Shown: one piece after another, positions 1 to 7,981 of the stretch
How the letters are laid out: each line of letters opens with the position of its first letter
How positions within the stretch are numbered: position 1 is the stretch's first letter
From: an uncultured Coprococcus sp.
GTDB taxonomy: Bacteria > Bacillota > Clostridia > Lachnospirales > Lachnospiraceae
Direction: 5' to 3'
Length of the DNA: 64,000 nt
Assembly (NCBI GenBank): GCA_934277375.1
Contig: CAKQTZ010000006.1
Span: forward strand, 1-64,000
The notes under the pieces: model-generated
What the model was told of the DNA's origin: nothing
The model's input: the letters and a program-made list of their open reading frames with translations, nothing else
Databases searched by the model: none
Translations under genes and position numbers: made by a program

Positions 1-992
1 ATAAAAATATCATTTCCTTCCAATATAGATGTCGCCGGCAACTCACTTAATGCCCCCAGCAATCCGACATCCAGCATAAACAATTTATACGCATTCATAC
101 TTTGATATGCTTTTAGAGGCATTTGAGGTTCATTTACACGATTAACTTTATAAATCAGTCCACAGTCAAGCAGCCATTGGATTGCTATTTCAAACTCGCT
201 GCTACGAGCCCCCTTTTTTATTTGACCAAAAAAGAATTTTTTGTTTTCTTTTGCCAACTGCATTGGAATAGAATTCCACACCATTCTGATTCTTGGCAGC
301 ACCCTGCTTTCAATATGCTTTCCAAAATCCCCTTCATACTGTCTTAATATATTGCTTTGAATCTGCCTTACTTCTGTATAATCTTTGTCTAGTCGAAAAG
401 CATCAACTACCGCAGGCAGTCCTCCCGTGTAATAATAGTTTTTTAACCAGAAAAGGTATTTATCAGAGAAATTATCAATAATGGAATAGTCCTTTGTTTT
501 TAATTCATCTGCCAGTTTTTTCTCGCCCATAGCATATAAAAACTCTCTAAAGTTAAGCGGATATAGATCCAACAGGTCAACTTTACCAACCGGATACGAC
601 ACCCCCTCATGAATTGCCACCCCAAGCAGCGAACCAGCAGCTATAATATGGTATTCTGGTGCCTCTTCGCAGAAATATTTCAAGGATCCTAAAGCTTTTG
701 GTGTGTTCTGGATCTCATCAAGAATAATCAATGTATTCTCTGGAGTAATTGTTACTCCTGACTCAATATTTAAATTCATTATGATTCGTTCAATATCAAA
801 ATCATTTTCAAATACTGCATTCATACGTTGGTTGTTATAAAAAGAAATATATGCTGTTTTCTCATAACAGTTCTTTCCAAATTCCTTCATCAACCAGGTC
901 TTCCCCACCTGTCTGGCTCCCATTATAATTAAAGGTTTTCTATTTTTCTTTCCTTTCCACTGTAACAGATCATTCATTGCAAATCGAAACAT
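1..992 (-). CDS. AAA ATPase with DUF4143-type C-terminus (3' end cut off by window edge)
   Basis: The reading frame is open from an ATG at 992 to the left edge, giving 330 visible residues. The N-terminus carries a Walker A motif (GARQVGKT, about residue 25) and a Walker B-like stretch (LIILDEIQ, about residue 100), followed by the SLLGVA and YPLNFREFL segments typical of the AAA_14/DUF4143 family of predicted ATPases. Members often contain a C-terminal nuclease-like fold and are common, poorly understood accessory genes of gut Firmicutes. The start is supported by AGAAAGGACGG just upstream. The role is unknown; transfer is likely because such genes occur patchily. The family call is firm, the function is not. 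Confidence 0.85.
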   Translation of the reverse strand, partial: MFRFAMNDLLQWKGKKNRKPLIIMGARQVGKTWLMKEFGKNCYEKTAYISFYNNQRMNAVFENDFDIERIIMNLNIESGVTITPENTLIILDEIQNTPKALGSLKYFCEEAPEYHIIAAGSLLGVAIHEGVSYPVGKVDLLDLYPLNFREFLYAMGEKKLADELKTKDYSIIDNFSDKYLFWLKNYYYTGGLPAVVDAFRLDKDYTEVRQIQSNILRQYEGDFGKHIESRVLPRIRMVWNSIPMQLAKENKKFFFGQIKKGARSSEFEIAIQWLLDCGLIYKVNRVNEPQMPLKAYQSMNAYKLFMLDVGLLGALSELPATSILEGNDIF

Positions 993-1060
993 TATCACAC
1001 CGTCCTTTCTCTGATAGTATACCACATTTTTTATGGTCTATTCCAGCATTATTTCAACAC

Positions 1061-1102
1061 TTTTTCCGACCTTATTGACTTTGTTTTTGCATTTTTTCCG
1101 AC
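1061..1102. repeat. Pair of direct repeats in the ATPase upstream region
   Basis: The decamer TTTTTCCGAC occurs at 1061-1070 and again at 1093-1102, 32 bases apart and about 70-110 bases upstream of the ATPase start. Spacing near three helical turns would suit a regulator binding the same face of the DNA. This is only a suggestion; no matching regulator is identified. Confidence 0.35.
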
Positions 1103-1190
1103 ATTGTATCGCTGTGATATCACATTTTTCCATTACTGGTCATAAATTTGTTACGTTTTTTTATAGCCACACATGTCGATCCTGTCAATA

Positions 1191-1219
1191 TAAGAAAAAG
1201 TCCGGGTGTTCCCGGACTT
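1191..1219 (-). terminator. Rho-independent terminator after the 138-aa gene
   Basis: AAGTCCGGG (1198-1206) pairs perfectly with CCCGGACTT (1211-1219) across a four-base loop. Read on the minus strand the hairpin is followed by a run of T, so it ends transcription of the gene at 1320-1736. Confidence 0.8.
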
Positions 1220-1319
1220 CTATCACACAATATTGCATGATTGTTTTAGAAAATACGTGCATTGTCTTATCTCTGTATTATTTTAAATCTCGTCAGTTTA
1301 ACAAACAGGAATTTTCACG

Positions 1320-1736
1320 TTAGGTTTCATCCAAATATATTTCTATTTTGCTGAATACCTTATCTTTACAGAATTTAAACTCAGGAGTCTTTTTGATATA
1401 GCTGAATATATCTTCTTCAATATCCTCATTCCATATAGTTCGTTGAAAATCTTTATTTTCTTCCGTTGGAATATATAGCACATCCACATGAATTTGATAA
1501 TACTCTTCCTCATCATTAGGAAATTGTCTAACCAAAGAAAAATTAAACATAGGTTTTCCTGTAAAAGAATAGGTTCCTGTTTCAAATAAAATCATATCTT
1601 CTTTAAGTGGCATATTACACATCTCTTCAAACACGCTTACTATGTGTTCCAGACTAGAATTATCTGAAATGCTATTTTGCAAATATCCTAATAAACTTTC
1701 CTTTGATGTTCTCTTAAATCTATCAAATAATCCCAT
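1320..1736 (-). CDS. Hypothetical protein, 138 aa
   Basis: I do not recognise this protein. The start at 1736 (MGLFDRF) is chosen because AGGAGGG lies six bases upstream; a longer frame begins at 1790 without a ribosome binding site. The product is soluble, acidic and has no signal peptide or membrane segment. The N-terminal MGLFDRFK is a common opening of small cytoplasmic proteins, including many immunity proteins of polymorphic toxin systems, but that is only a weak resemblance. It is followed by its own terminator at 1191-1219 and preceded by another small unknown gene in the same direction. Confidence 0.6.
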   Translation of the reverse strand: MGLFDRFKRTSKESLLGYLQNSISDNSSLEHIVSVFEEMCNMPLKEDMILFETGTYSFTGKPMFNFSLVRQFPNDEEEYYQIHVDVLYIPTEENKDFQRTIWNEDIEEDIFSYIKKTPEFKFCKDKVFSKIEIYLDET

Positions 1737-1816
1737 TTGAACCCTCCTGTAATTTGTACTTATAGGCTCAGCATAAGCCCCCAATATCATGTGTAATATA
1801 TTATTACAACCAAACT

Positions 1817-2299
1817 CTAACCCATGTTGTAATATCGTTCTGATTCTATAAAAGACTCAATAACCGCTTTGCCTATTTCCTCAGCATCTGCATCAGCAAA
1901 TAGTATAAATTCTTTGATGATTTCATCATATGCATATTGTCTTTTATGTGATTTTTTCATCGAATGTATTATATACTGATTATCTTCAGTGATTTTAACA
2001 CGAACATAATGATTATTTTTCCAAAAAGCTACTCGGCTTCTATATTTCGTATTTTTCTTCCATGCAGCATTTTCTTTTCGCTCATTAGGCGTCAGCGAAG
2101 ATAAAGGACTGTTTCTTATGTAATCAAGAGCACTTTTTACACCTTCACCGACAGAAACAGCATTGTCCAAATCTGATAAATTTATGAACCAATCTGAATC
2201 AATTGAATATCCTGCAATATGGTCAATAAGCGGAACAATTAACATTCGCCCCTCGCCCTTATATATAGATATTAATAACGGATATGAATGTAACATCAT
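1817..2299 (-). CDS. Hypothetical protein, 160 aa
   Basis: Two adjacent ATG codons (2299 and 2296) follow a GAGGAG ribosome binding site, so this is very probably translated. The protein has no signal peptide or transmembrane segment; the middle contains a basic stretch and the C-terminus is acidic and helical. I recognise no family. Together with the neighbouring 138-aa gene it forms a pair of small orphan genes between an ATPase and the repeat-disrupted PCC gene, a setting in which orphan immunity genes are often found, but there is no toxin gene here to support that. Confidence 0.6.
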   Translation of the reverse strand: MMLHSYPLLISIYKGEGRMLIVPLIDHIAGYSIDSDWFINLSDLDNAVSVGEGVKSALDYIRNSPLSSLTPNERKENAAWKKNTKYRSRVAFWKNNHYVRVKITEDNQYIIHSMKKSHKRQYAYDEIIKEFILFADADAEEIGKAVIESFIESERYYNMG

Positions 2300-2348
2300 A
2301 AATTCTCCTCATTTACAAATACCGATTTATCTTATATATTCAACGCAC

Positions 2349-2822
2349 TCAATCAAACTTAAATATATTAAGCCCTGTCCCTTCATCATAAATTCTGTCA
2401 ACTTTTCCATCAATTACTGAAATTACCATCTCACAGACTGCGCTGACAACAGCTCTGTTCAGATGTCCGCCAAACACTTCACCCTTCTCATTTCCGGCGC
2501 TCATATGGAGATGTGCATAATATTCTCCGTCCATTGTACTGATTGTTCCTGTAAGCGATGTAATTTCATAATATCCTTTAAAGCTGTTGGAGTAATATTT
2601 CTTTTCATCTATCTTATATACTCCGACCGTAAAATCGTTGATAGCTCCAAGAGCATTGATACTGGCAAGCTTTATATTCTCATTTATAGCAATTACCTTC
2701 AGTTGATCCAATATCTCCTCACCCTTGTCAATCCTTGCAATTATTGTGGGGACGTTCCTTTTGTAACGAGGAGTGTCCCCTGTCTTATTATAAGCATTAC
2801 ACAGGGACACTCTTCGTGACAA
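2349..2822 (-). CDS. PCC-domain (DUF296) protein whose N-terminus is replaced by a repeat element
   Basis: From about residue 27 the protein is a full PCC domain (Plants and Prokaryotes Conserved, the DNA-binding-associated DUF296 fold). It has the conserved segments IARIDKGEEI, INALGAINDF, EYYAHLHMSAG, FGGHL and a C-terminal GLNIFKFD. The first ~26 residues are encoded by the 89-bp hairpin element at 2748-2836, which replaces the usual short N-terminus. The frame has no ATG in its 5' part; only TTG (2822) or GTG codons lie inside the repeat, and no ribosome binding site is evident. Translation may be re-initiated from the gene ending at 2834, or the gene may be silent. Confidence 0.75.
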   Translation of the reverse strand: MSRRVSLCNAYNKTGDTPRYKRNVPTIIARIDKGEEILDQLKVIAINENIKLASINALGAINDFTVGVYKIDEKKYYSNSFKGYYEITSLTGTISTMDGEYYAHLHMSAGNEKGEVFGGHLNRAVVSAVCEMVISVIDGKVDRIYDEGTGLNIFKFD

Positions 2823-2836
2823 AAGGAACGTCCCTA
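2748..2836. repeat. 89-bp palindromic element, copy 1
   Basis: The two ends are inverted copies of about 35 bases: GGGGACGTTCCTTTTGTAAC at 2748 and its near reverse complement ending at 2836, around a short AT-rich loop (CTTATTATAAGC). A second copy with the same sequence and length is at 4423-4512. The left arm forms the N-terminal codons of the PCC gene and the right end forms the TAG stop of the DUF3592 gene (2834-2836). It has no coding capacity of its own, as expected for a MITE- or REP-like element. Confidence 0.85.
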
Positions 2837-3847
2837 AATCAAACCTTTTATTCCTTTTACTATCACAAATATTCCAACTGCCAGAAATATTCCTTCCATC
2901 ACGATTGGCATTATATAAGCCGGCAAAGATACCGTGCCTGAATCCCTGTTTGCCATGAGGACTAATATATTGCCACCTATCATGAGCAGGGCGGAAAATG
3001 TGAACATCCCCCCTACCGCAATCATGATGATATTTCCCACAATATTTCTTCCCTTTTGTACAGTCCTTATGGTCGTGTCTATGCCCTCTTTATGTTCTCT
3101 ATAGAAATCCGTGACCGGATTGTCCACTGCACCATTTCCATCCCAGGACATCGCCATCCGCGCATTTGCCTCATACTGGTACTGAGAAAATCTGCTGTGG
3201 TCTTGCACTTCAGGTGCTTTGCCAGTCTTCACCGCTATATAATCCTTCACACTCTTTACCATCGCGACTATTCCCATAATGCCAAATAGGCTAAGAACAA
3301 TTCCCGGCACACTTATGACATGTACATCATCTCCAAGAAGAGGAATTATTCCCCATCCCATGCAAGACACGATAAATCCCAGGAGCAGTCCGCTTGCAAG
3401 CTTCCTGCCGGCGGTCCGTGGTCCGTCACCGCCATTTACAAATCCAAGTGTCGCTGCCAGAACGAACAATATACCCATGCCCAGGAGTATGACTCCCATC
3501 CATACTCTTCCCCCTACATATGCGATCTCCGGGTGCTCCGGATTGTATCTGATATCCACTCTCTTTCCTATAGAAGGACGAGCGCTGGACGATGTATCAT
3601 CTGTAAATGTATATTCTATATCGTCCACATAATATGTATATACAGCCGCATACATATCATCGCCATCGCTGTCCGTATGATGCGATATATCAGTTATCTT
3701 TCCTGTGGCAGTGCCATAATAACTGTCCTTATGTTTTCTATCCACTGTCATCACTATACCGCCTATCGCCATGGCGAATCCAATGACCATAAATATCACC
3801 AATACCGCTATTCCGTTGTTTTTCCCTTTCTTAGCCCCCTTTGACAT
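2834..3847 (-). CDS. DUF3592 membrane protein, 337 aa
   Basis: A transmembrane segment (about residues 12-34) is followed by a DUF3592 extracellular domain with YGTATGKITDI, a stretch of acidic residues and the hallmark VDIRYNPEHPEIAYVG. Further hydrophobic segments lie near residues 112-140, 150-200, 270-300 and at the C-terminus, giving five or six membrane passes. The function of DUF3592 proteins is unknown. The stop codon TAG is supplied by the repeat element immediately downstream, so the last residues may be altered relative to the ancestral protein. A smaller DUF3592 protein is encoded at 13424-13900. Confidence 0.85.
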   Translation of the reverse strand: MSKGAKKGKNNGIAVLVIFMVIGFAMAIGGIVMTVDRKHKDSYYGTATGKITDISHHTDSDGDDMYAAVYTYYVDDIEYTFTDDTSSSARPSIGKRVDIRYNPEHPEIAYVGGRVWMGVILLGMGILFVLAATLGFVNGGDGPRTAGRKLASGLLLGFIVSCMGWGIIPLLGDDVHVISVPGIVLSLFGIMGIVAMVKSVKDYIAVKTGKAPEVQDHSRFSQYQYEANARMAMSWDGNGAVDNPVTDFYREHKEGIDTTIRTVQKGRNIVGNIIMIAVGGMFTFSALLMIGGNILVLMANRDSGTVSLPAYIMPIVMEGIFLAVGIFVIVKGIKGLI

Positions 3848-3939
3848 CCTGTAACCCCTTTCAAAATGATTGTTCCTGACGAAATCTCAGCTCTGTTTTC
3901 CGCGATTATATTCCCCTTCACAATATCGCATATGTATTA

Positions 3940-4401
3940 TCAATAGAATTCCAGCCTGTGCTCCACCAGCTCGCTTCCCTCATATACGAGCTTGAGTGAG
4001 AAAAATCTCTTCTCCCCTTCAAGCAGCAGTTTCAGAAATATCGCATCCCCGCTCCACGTCGGAAGTGTTGGCACGATCTCTTTATCTACCCATTGAAGAT
4101 CACCCTCATCGCATATCTGGACATCCCCCTCAAATCCATCTGCGGTGAACAGGCACATAAGCTCATTCTCGCACTCATTGCTGATAAATGTAACCAGCCC
4201 CCTGAATCTGTATGATGTGAGCGTGAGTCCTGTCTCCTCCTTTATCTCCCTGAGAAGGCAGTCCTCAGGACTCTCCCACTCCTCGGCATGTCCACCTACG
4301 CCGATCCATTTGCCTTTATTAATATCCTTCTCCTTCTTTGTCCTGTGGAGCATCAGGTATCTTCCATCTTTCTCTATGTAACAAAGTGTTGTCATCTTCA
4401 T
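3940..4401 (-). CDS. Nudix hydrolase (MutT/8-oxo-dGTP diphosphatase type)
   Basis: The 153-aa protein contains a perfect Nudix box, G-x5-E-x7-REIxEETGL, at about residues 37-59, so it should hydrolyse a nucleoside diphosphate linked to another moiety using Mg2+. Overall sequence (TLCYIEKDGRYLMLHRTKK at the start and a W-D/S-G region near the end) fits the 8-oxo-dGTP diphosphatase-like group common in Lachnospiraceae. The start has a GGGAGGAT site six bases upstream. Copy 2 of the 90-bp palindrome lies 22 bases upstream, between this gene and the EamA gene, and may affect its transcription. Exact substrate is not determined. Confidence 0.9.
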   Translation of the reverse strand: MKMTTLCYIEKDGRYLMLHRTKKEKDINKGKWIGVGGHAEEWESPEDCLLREIKEETGLTLTSYRFRGLVTFISNECENELMCLFTADGFEGDVQICDEGDLQWVDKEIVPTLPTWSGDAIFLKLLLEGEKRFFSLKLVYEGSELVEHRLEFY

Positions 4402-4422
4402 ATATTATCCTCCCAGTCCTCC

Positions 4423-4512
4423 AGGGACGTTCCTTCTGTAACGAGGAGTGTCCCTCTGTCTTATTGTTATCATTACACGGGGACACTCTTCGGTACAAAA
4501 GGAACGTCCCTA
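4423..4512. repeat. 90-bp palindromic element, copy 2
   Basis: This element has the same arms as the copy at 2748-2836: AGGGACGTTCCTTCTGTAAC at the left and its inverted counterpart ending in CCCTA at 4512. The loop is CTTATTGTTATC. Differences between the copies are scattered and often occur on only one arm. The right end again supplies an in-frame TAG (4510-4512), here for the EamA transporter. Confidence 0.85.
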
Positions 4513-5433
4513 CTTATTCACTATGTATATTCCTGCACACACCAAAACCAGCGACACCAGACTTACCGGACCAAGCGCCTGCGCGCCCTCGCGGAGCAGC
4601 CACGCCGACAGTATCACTCCGAACACCGGATTCATAAATCCAAATACTGCAACTCTTGATATAGGATTGTACTTGAGCAGCATTCCCCACAAAGAGTATG
4701 CCACCGCCGACACAAGAGCCAGATATATGAGCATCAAAACTCCCCCGGTGGATACAGTGCTGAGTCTGCCTCCCATGGCAAAACCGGCAGCCGACAGGAT
4801 AATTCCGCCAACTATAAACTGATAGCCACTGAGCATGACCGGATTGTGTTTTGCCGAATATCTCTTCAAAAATACCGATGAGAACGCATAAGCCACTGTC
4901 GACAGAAATATTGCGCCCTCTCCTGACAGGCTCATCTGTAAATTCATTCCGTTCATATTTATGAGAACAACTCCCGCGAATCCAACCAGACAGCCAAGCA
5001 TCTTCTTCGCAGTGACATTTTCCTGATGGAATATGAATCCCGACACGATTATCGCAACAAATACATTTACCGCCTCTATTATAGATGCCTTGACTCCGCT
5101 TGTGTGCGCGAGACCTATATAAAAGAACAGGTATTGTATGACAGTCTGCAGCATCGCAAGCCACGCTATCTTGCCGGCGCAGCCCTTCTCCGGCCTGATG
5201 AATCTTCCTTCCAGCAGACTTCCAAATATCACCGCAAGGATTCCCGCCAGCACGAATCGCATACCGGCGAACAGTATCTGTACCGCTGTGTCTGCACTCC
5301 CTATATTCCACAGTCCGTAACCTATCTTTATACAAGGAAATGCACTTCCCCACAGCAGGCAACACAGCATAGCACCGAGCCACACAACACTGGTCTTCTG
5401 CATCCATTTGTCGTTTATCTCTATCTTATTCAT
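4510..5433 (-). CDS. EamA/DMT-family metabolite transporter
   Basis: About 307 residues with ten predicted transmembrane helices and the two EamA repeats; WLGAMLCCLLWGSAFP near the N-terminus and the paired second half (TVAYAFSSVFLKRYSAK) are characteristic. The family moves small metabolites (amino acids, nucleosides, drugs) across the cytoplasmic membrane; the substrate cannot be told. I start at 5433 (MNKIEIND); the frame is open further upstream to 5535 but the extension is hydrophilic and runs into GC-rich repeat DNA. The stop TAG is the terminal trinucleotide of the 90-bp palindrome, so this gene and the DUF3592 gene share the same kind of 3' end. Confidence 0.9.
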   Translation of the reverse strand: MNKIEINDKWMQKTSVVWLGAMLCCLLWGSAFPCIKIGYGLWNIGSADTAVQILFAGMRFVLAGILAVIFGSLLEGRFIRPEKGCAGKIAWLAMLQTVIQYLFFYIGLAHTSGVKASIIEAVNVFVAIIVSGFIFHQENVTAKKMLGCLVGFAGVVLINMNGMNLQMSLSGEGAIFLSTVAYAFSSVFLKRYSAKHNPVMLSGYQFIVGGIILSAAGFAMGGRLSTVSTGGVLMLIYLALVSAVAYSLWGMLLKYNPISRVAVFGFMNPVFGVILSAWLLREGAQALGPVSLVSLVLVCAGIYIVNK

Positions 5434-5537
5434 GTTTACTTCTCTCTTATATCTCTTATGTCTTTTATATCCAAAAGTATATTTATATACATTGAAAAAG
5501 TCAATTTCATTTCCCATATGTCCCCGGGGGGACATAT

Positions 5538-5783
5538 GGGGTCAGGCCCCTCCGTCCTCACTGGGGGCATCACTGGGGTCAGGCCCCTCCGTCCCCACTG
5601 GGGGCATCACTGGGGTCAGGCCCCTCCGTCCTCACTGGGGGCATCACTGGGGTCAGGCCCCTCCGTCCTCACTGGGGGGCATCACTGGGGTCAGGCCCCT
5701 CCGTCCTCACTGGGGGCATCACTGGGGTCAGGCCCCTCCGTCCTCACTGGGGGCATCACTGGGGTCAGGCCCCTCCGTCCTCA
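5538..5783. repeat. Minisatellite of seven 37-bp units (GGGGTCAGGCCCC core)
   Basis: Units begin at 5538, 5575, 5612, 5649, 5687, 5724 and 5761. Each starts with GGGGTCAGGCCCCTCCGTCC and continues with TCACTGGGGGCATCACT; one unit has an extra G and one has CCCC for CCTC. There are no variable spacers. The array sits between the EamA gene start and the oleate hydratase terminator. The core is the same palindrome found in several other places in this window. Confidence 0.9.
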
Positions 5784-5794
5784 GTGTCTCCACC

Positions 5795-5843
5795 ACATAA
5801 AAAGTTCCATGCATCTGCACCGTGCAGACACATGGAACTTTCT
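5795..5843 (-). terminator. Strong bidirectional hairpin after oleate hydratase
   Basis: AAAGTTCCATG (5801-5811) pairs with CATGGAACTTT (5831-5841), with an inner CTGCA/TGCAG stem. On the minus strand the hairpin ends in a T run, as expected for the terminator of the gene ending at 5867. Confidence 0.85.
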
Positions 5844-5866
5844 TATTACTCTATATTAACATCAAC

Positions 5867-7831
5867 CTACAGCATACCCTCTTTGATGATGTCGTGGTCT
5901 CTCAGCACCTTCTCGATCACCGTGCCCTGGATCTTCTTAAGTATAGGTCTCTTGAGCTTGTTCAAAGGTCCAAGATTTATCTCAAGCGGAGATTTGCCAT
6001 CCATGAGCTTCACGCTGCTGTCCAGCAGTTCACGGATATCGTACACACTTCCCCACACCTCAGGAACACCTCTGTCCACACCGAGGAGTCCATACACAGC
6101 CTCCATGGCAGTTCTCACTGAATACTCTGTGGTAAATACTGTGTCACGAGGGGTGTCGGCGAACTGTCCGAGGAATGCAAAGTTGGTGCATCCGTCTGGA
6201 ATTACATCTGGTCTGTCGCCCTTTGCTCTAGGCATGAAGAACGCGGTGATATATGGCATCATAGTTGGCACGCAGACTGCGCTGTTTGTGGCCAACTCCT
6301 CGATCTCATCCTCAGGCACTCCCAGATGGTAGAGCCACTCCTCCGTAATCTCCTTACCTGTGCAGTCCTTCATAGGCTTTTTAATATAATCGCCCGGAAC
6401 ATCTGTGAACAGGCCATATACCCATACACACACCTTATCCTTATCCTGGGTCTTAAACTGTTCCTGTCTGTTGATGGTCCAGCTCATCAGCCAGCTTGAA
6501 TCCTGACAGCTCACGATACCACCAGTGACAACCTTTCCTGTTCTCGGATCACGCTTGCAGATATCCACGATGTAAGGGATGATCTTGTCGTCCAGCGTTG
6601 TGACTGTGGCTGACTCCCAGTTTGTCTTCGATATATCAGAGCAGAACTTCTCTGGATGTCCAAATGAAGGATCCTGTGCAGCTATATTCTTCCACAGGCT
6701 CCAGCAGCCGCTTGTCCTGACCTCTGCATCTCCATTTGGCGCATGATTCTGGTCTCCGTAGATAGTTCCCTCCGTGCAGCTTCCATTTGTGACAAATACA
6801 AGATCGTTCTCAGTGAGCGGAATACCCTTCTCAGTTCCGTTTACCATGCACTCTATGGTCTTTGCTATCTTCTTACCGTCTCTCATGTCAAATATGACAT
6901 TTGTAACCTCCGTGTTATACTGGAATGTCACGCCCGCATCCTCAAGATACTTCACCATCGGAAGGATCAGCGACTCATACTGGTTGTACTTTGTGAACTT
7001 GAGTGCTGAGAAATCTGGAAGTCCTGAGATGTGATGTATGAATCTCTGGAAGTAGAGTTTCATCTCCAGTGCACTGTGCCAGTTCTCAAATGCGAACATC
7101 GTCCTCCAGTACAGCCAGAATGTTGAATCAAATACCTCTTCATCGAATACATCCTCTATCGTCTTGTCATACAGATCCTCGTCCTTTGTCATGAAGAGCT
7201 TCATGATCTCCATGCATCCCTTCTGGCTCAGATTAAATTTGCCATCTGTGTGCGCATCCTTGCCCCTGTCCACCGTGGCTCTGCACAGTGAATAATTTGG
7301 ATCCTCCTTGTTCAGCCAGTAATACTCGTCAAGCACCGATACCCCCGGTGTCTCTATGGAAGGTATACTTCTGAACAGATCCCACAGGCACTCGAAATGG
7401 TTCTCCATCTCACGTCCACCTCTCATGACGTAGCCTCTGGCAGGATCAAATATTCCATCGCACGCACCGCCCGCTATATCCATAGCCTCAAGAATATGAA
7501 TATGTGAGCCCGGCATCTGCCCATCACGGACAAGGAAACATGCAGCCGCAAGTGATGCAAGTCCGCTTCCAACTATATATGCGTTCTTATCATCCACGCC
7601 CTCCGGCTTTCTCGGTCTGGCAAATGCCTCATAGTTACCATTTGTATAATAGATTCCCTTGCTGTTCTTCTCATGTTTTCCGCGCTCCGTATTGCGGTAC
7701 TCTGCATGTTCTGCCATAGCCTTCTCATTCTGTACCTTTGCTTTGTTATGGTTCTTTGCTGTGAGAGCTGCTGCTCCTGCACCGGCTGCTGCCAACGCTG
7801 CTATCCCGATTCCTAATTTCTTCTTTGACAT
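5867..7831 (-). CDS. ohyA: Oleate hydratase with an N-terminal hydrophobic segment
   Basis: The 654-aa product belongs to the FAD-dependent fatty-acid hydratase family (once called 67-kDa myosin-cross-reactive antigen), which adds water to the cis-9 double bond of oleate or linoleate to give 10-hydroxy acids. Visible landmarks are the dinucleotide motif IVGSGLASLAAACFLVRDG (about residue 86), GGREMENHFECLWDLF, and NTEVTNVIFD. The first 25 residues form KKKLGIGIAALAAAGAGAAA, a hydrophobic stretch that many family members lack and that could anchor the enzyme to the membrane. ATG at 7831 is preceded by AAAGGAG. The hydratase detoxifies or transforms unsaturated fatty acids in gut bacteria. Monocistronic, with terminators on both sides. 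Confidence 0.95.
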   Translation of the reverse strand: MSKKKLGIGIAALAAAGAGAAALTAKNHNKAKVQNEKAMAEHAEYRNTERGKHEKNSKGIYYTNGNYEAFARPRKPEGVDDKNAYIVGSGLASLAAACFLVRDGQMPGSHIHILEAMDIAGGACDGIFDPARGYVMRGGREMENHFECLWDLFRSIPSIETPGVSVLDEYYWLNKEDPNYSLCRATVDRGKDAHTDGKFNLSQKGCMEIMKLFMTKDEDLYDKTIEDVFDEEVFDSTFWLYWRTMFAFENWHSALEMKLYFQRFIHHISGLPDFSALKFTKYNQYESLILPMVKYLEDAGVTFQYNTEVTNVIFDMRDGKKIAKTIECMVNGTEKGIPLTENDLVFVTNGSCTEGTIYGDQNHAPNGDAEVRTSGCWSLWKNIAAQDPSFGHPEKFCSDISKTNWESATVTTLDDKIIPYIVDICKRDPRTGKVVTGGIVSCQDSSWLMSWTINRQEQFKTQDKDKVCVWVYGLFTDVPGDYIKKPMKDCTGKEITEEWLYHLGVPEDEIEELATNSAVCVPTMMPYITAFFMPRAKGDRPDVIPDGCTNFAFLGQFADTPRDTVFTTEYSVRTAMEAVYGLLGVDRGVPEVWGSVYDIRELLDSSVKLMDGKSPLEINLGPLNKLKRPILKKIQGTVIEKVLRDHDIIKEGML

Positions 7832-7912
7832 AAGCAATTCTCCTTTCAGTCTGCCGTTTATTTCTATCTCATGTCCCTATAATAGCTTGCCCAATTTTTA
7901 TTTCATATTTAC

Positions 7913-7947
7913 AAAAAAAGCGGAATGATAAAATTTTTATCATTCCA
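7913..7947 (-). terminator. Terminator of the diguanylate cyclase gene
   Basis: GGAATGATAAAA (7922 onward) pairs with TTTTATCATTCC ending at 7947. On the minus strand this is followed by CGCTTTTTTT, a typical intrinsic terminator 35 bases after the stop at 7982. Confidence 0.85.
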
Positions 7948-7981
7948 CTCATTTTGTATAACTCTATATTGCATATGTACT

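Noticed and set aside
5538..5783. CRISPR-like array of 37-bp units
   Set aside because: Units are directly adjacent and the part between cores is constant; there are no unique spacers and no cas genes.
5026..5859. 277-codon plus-strand frame through the EamA gene and the 37-bp array
   Set aside because: It is antisense to the transporter and then translates the minisatellite; no family similarity.
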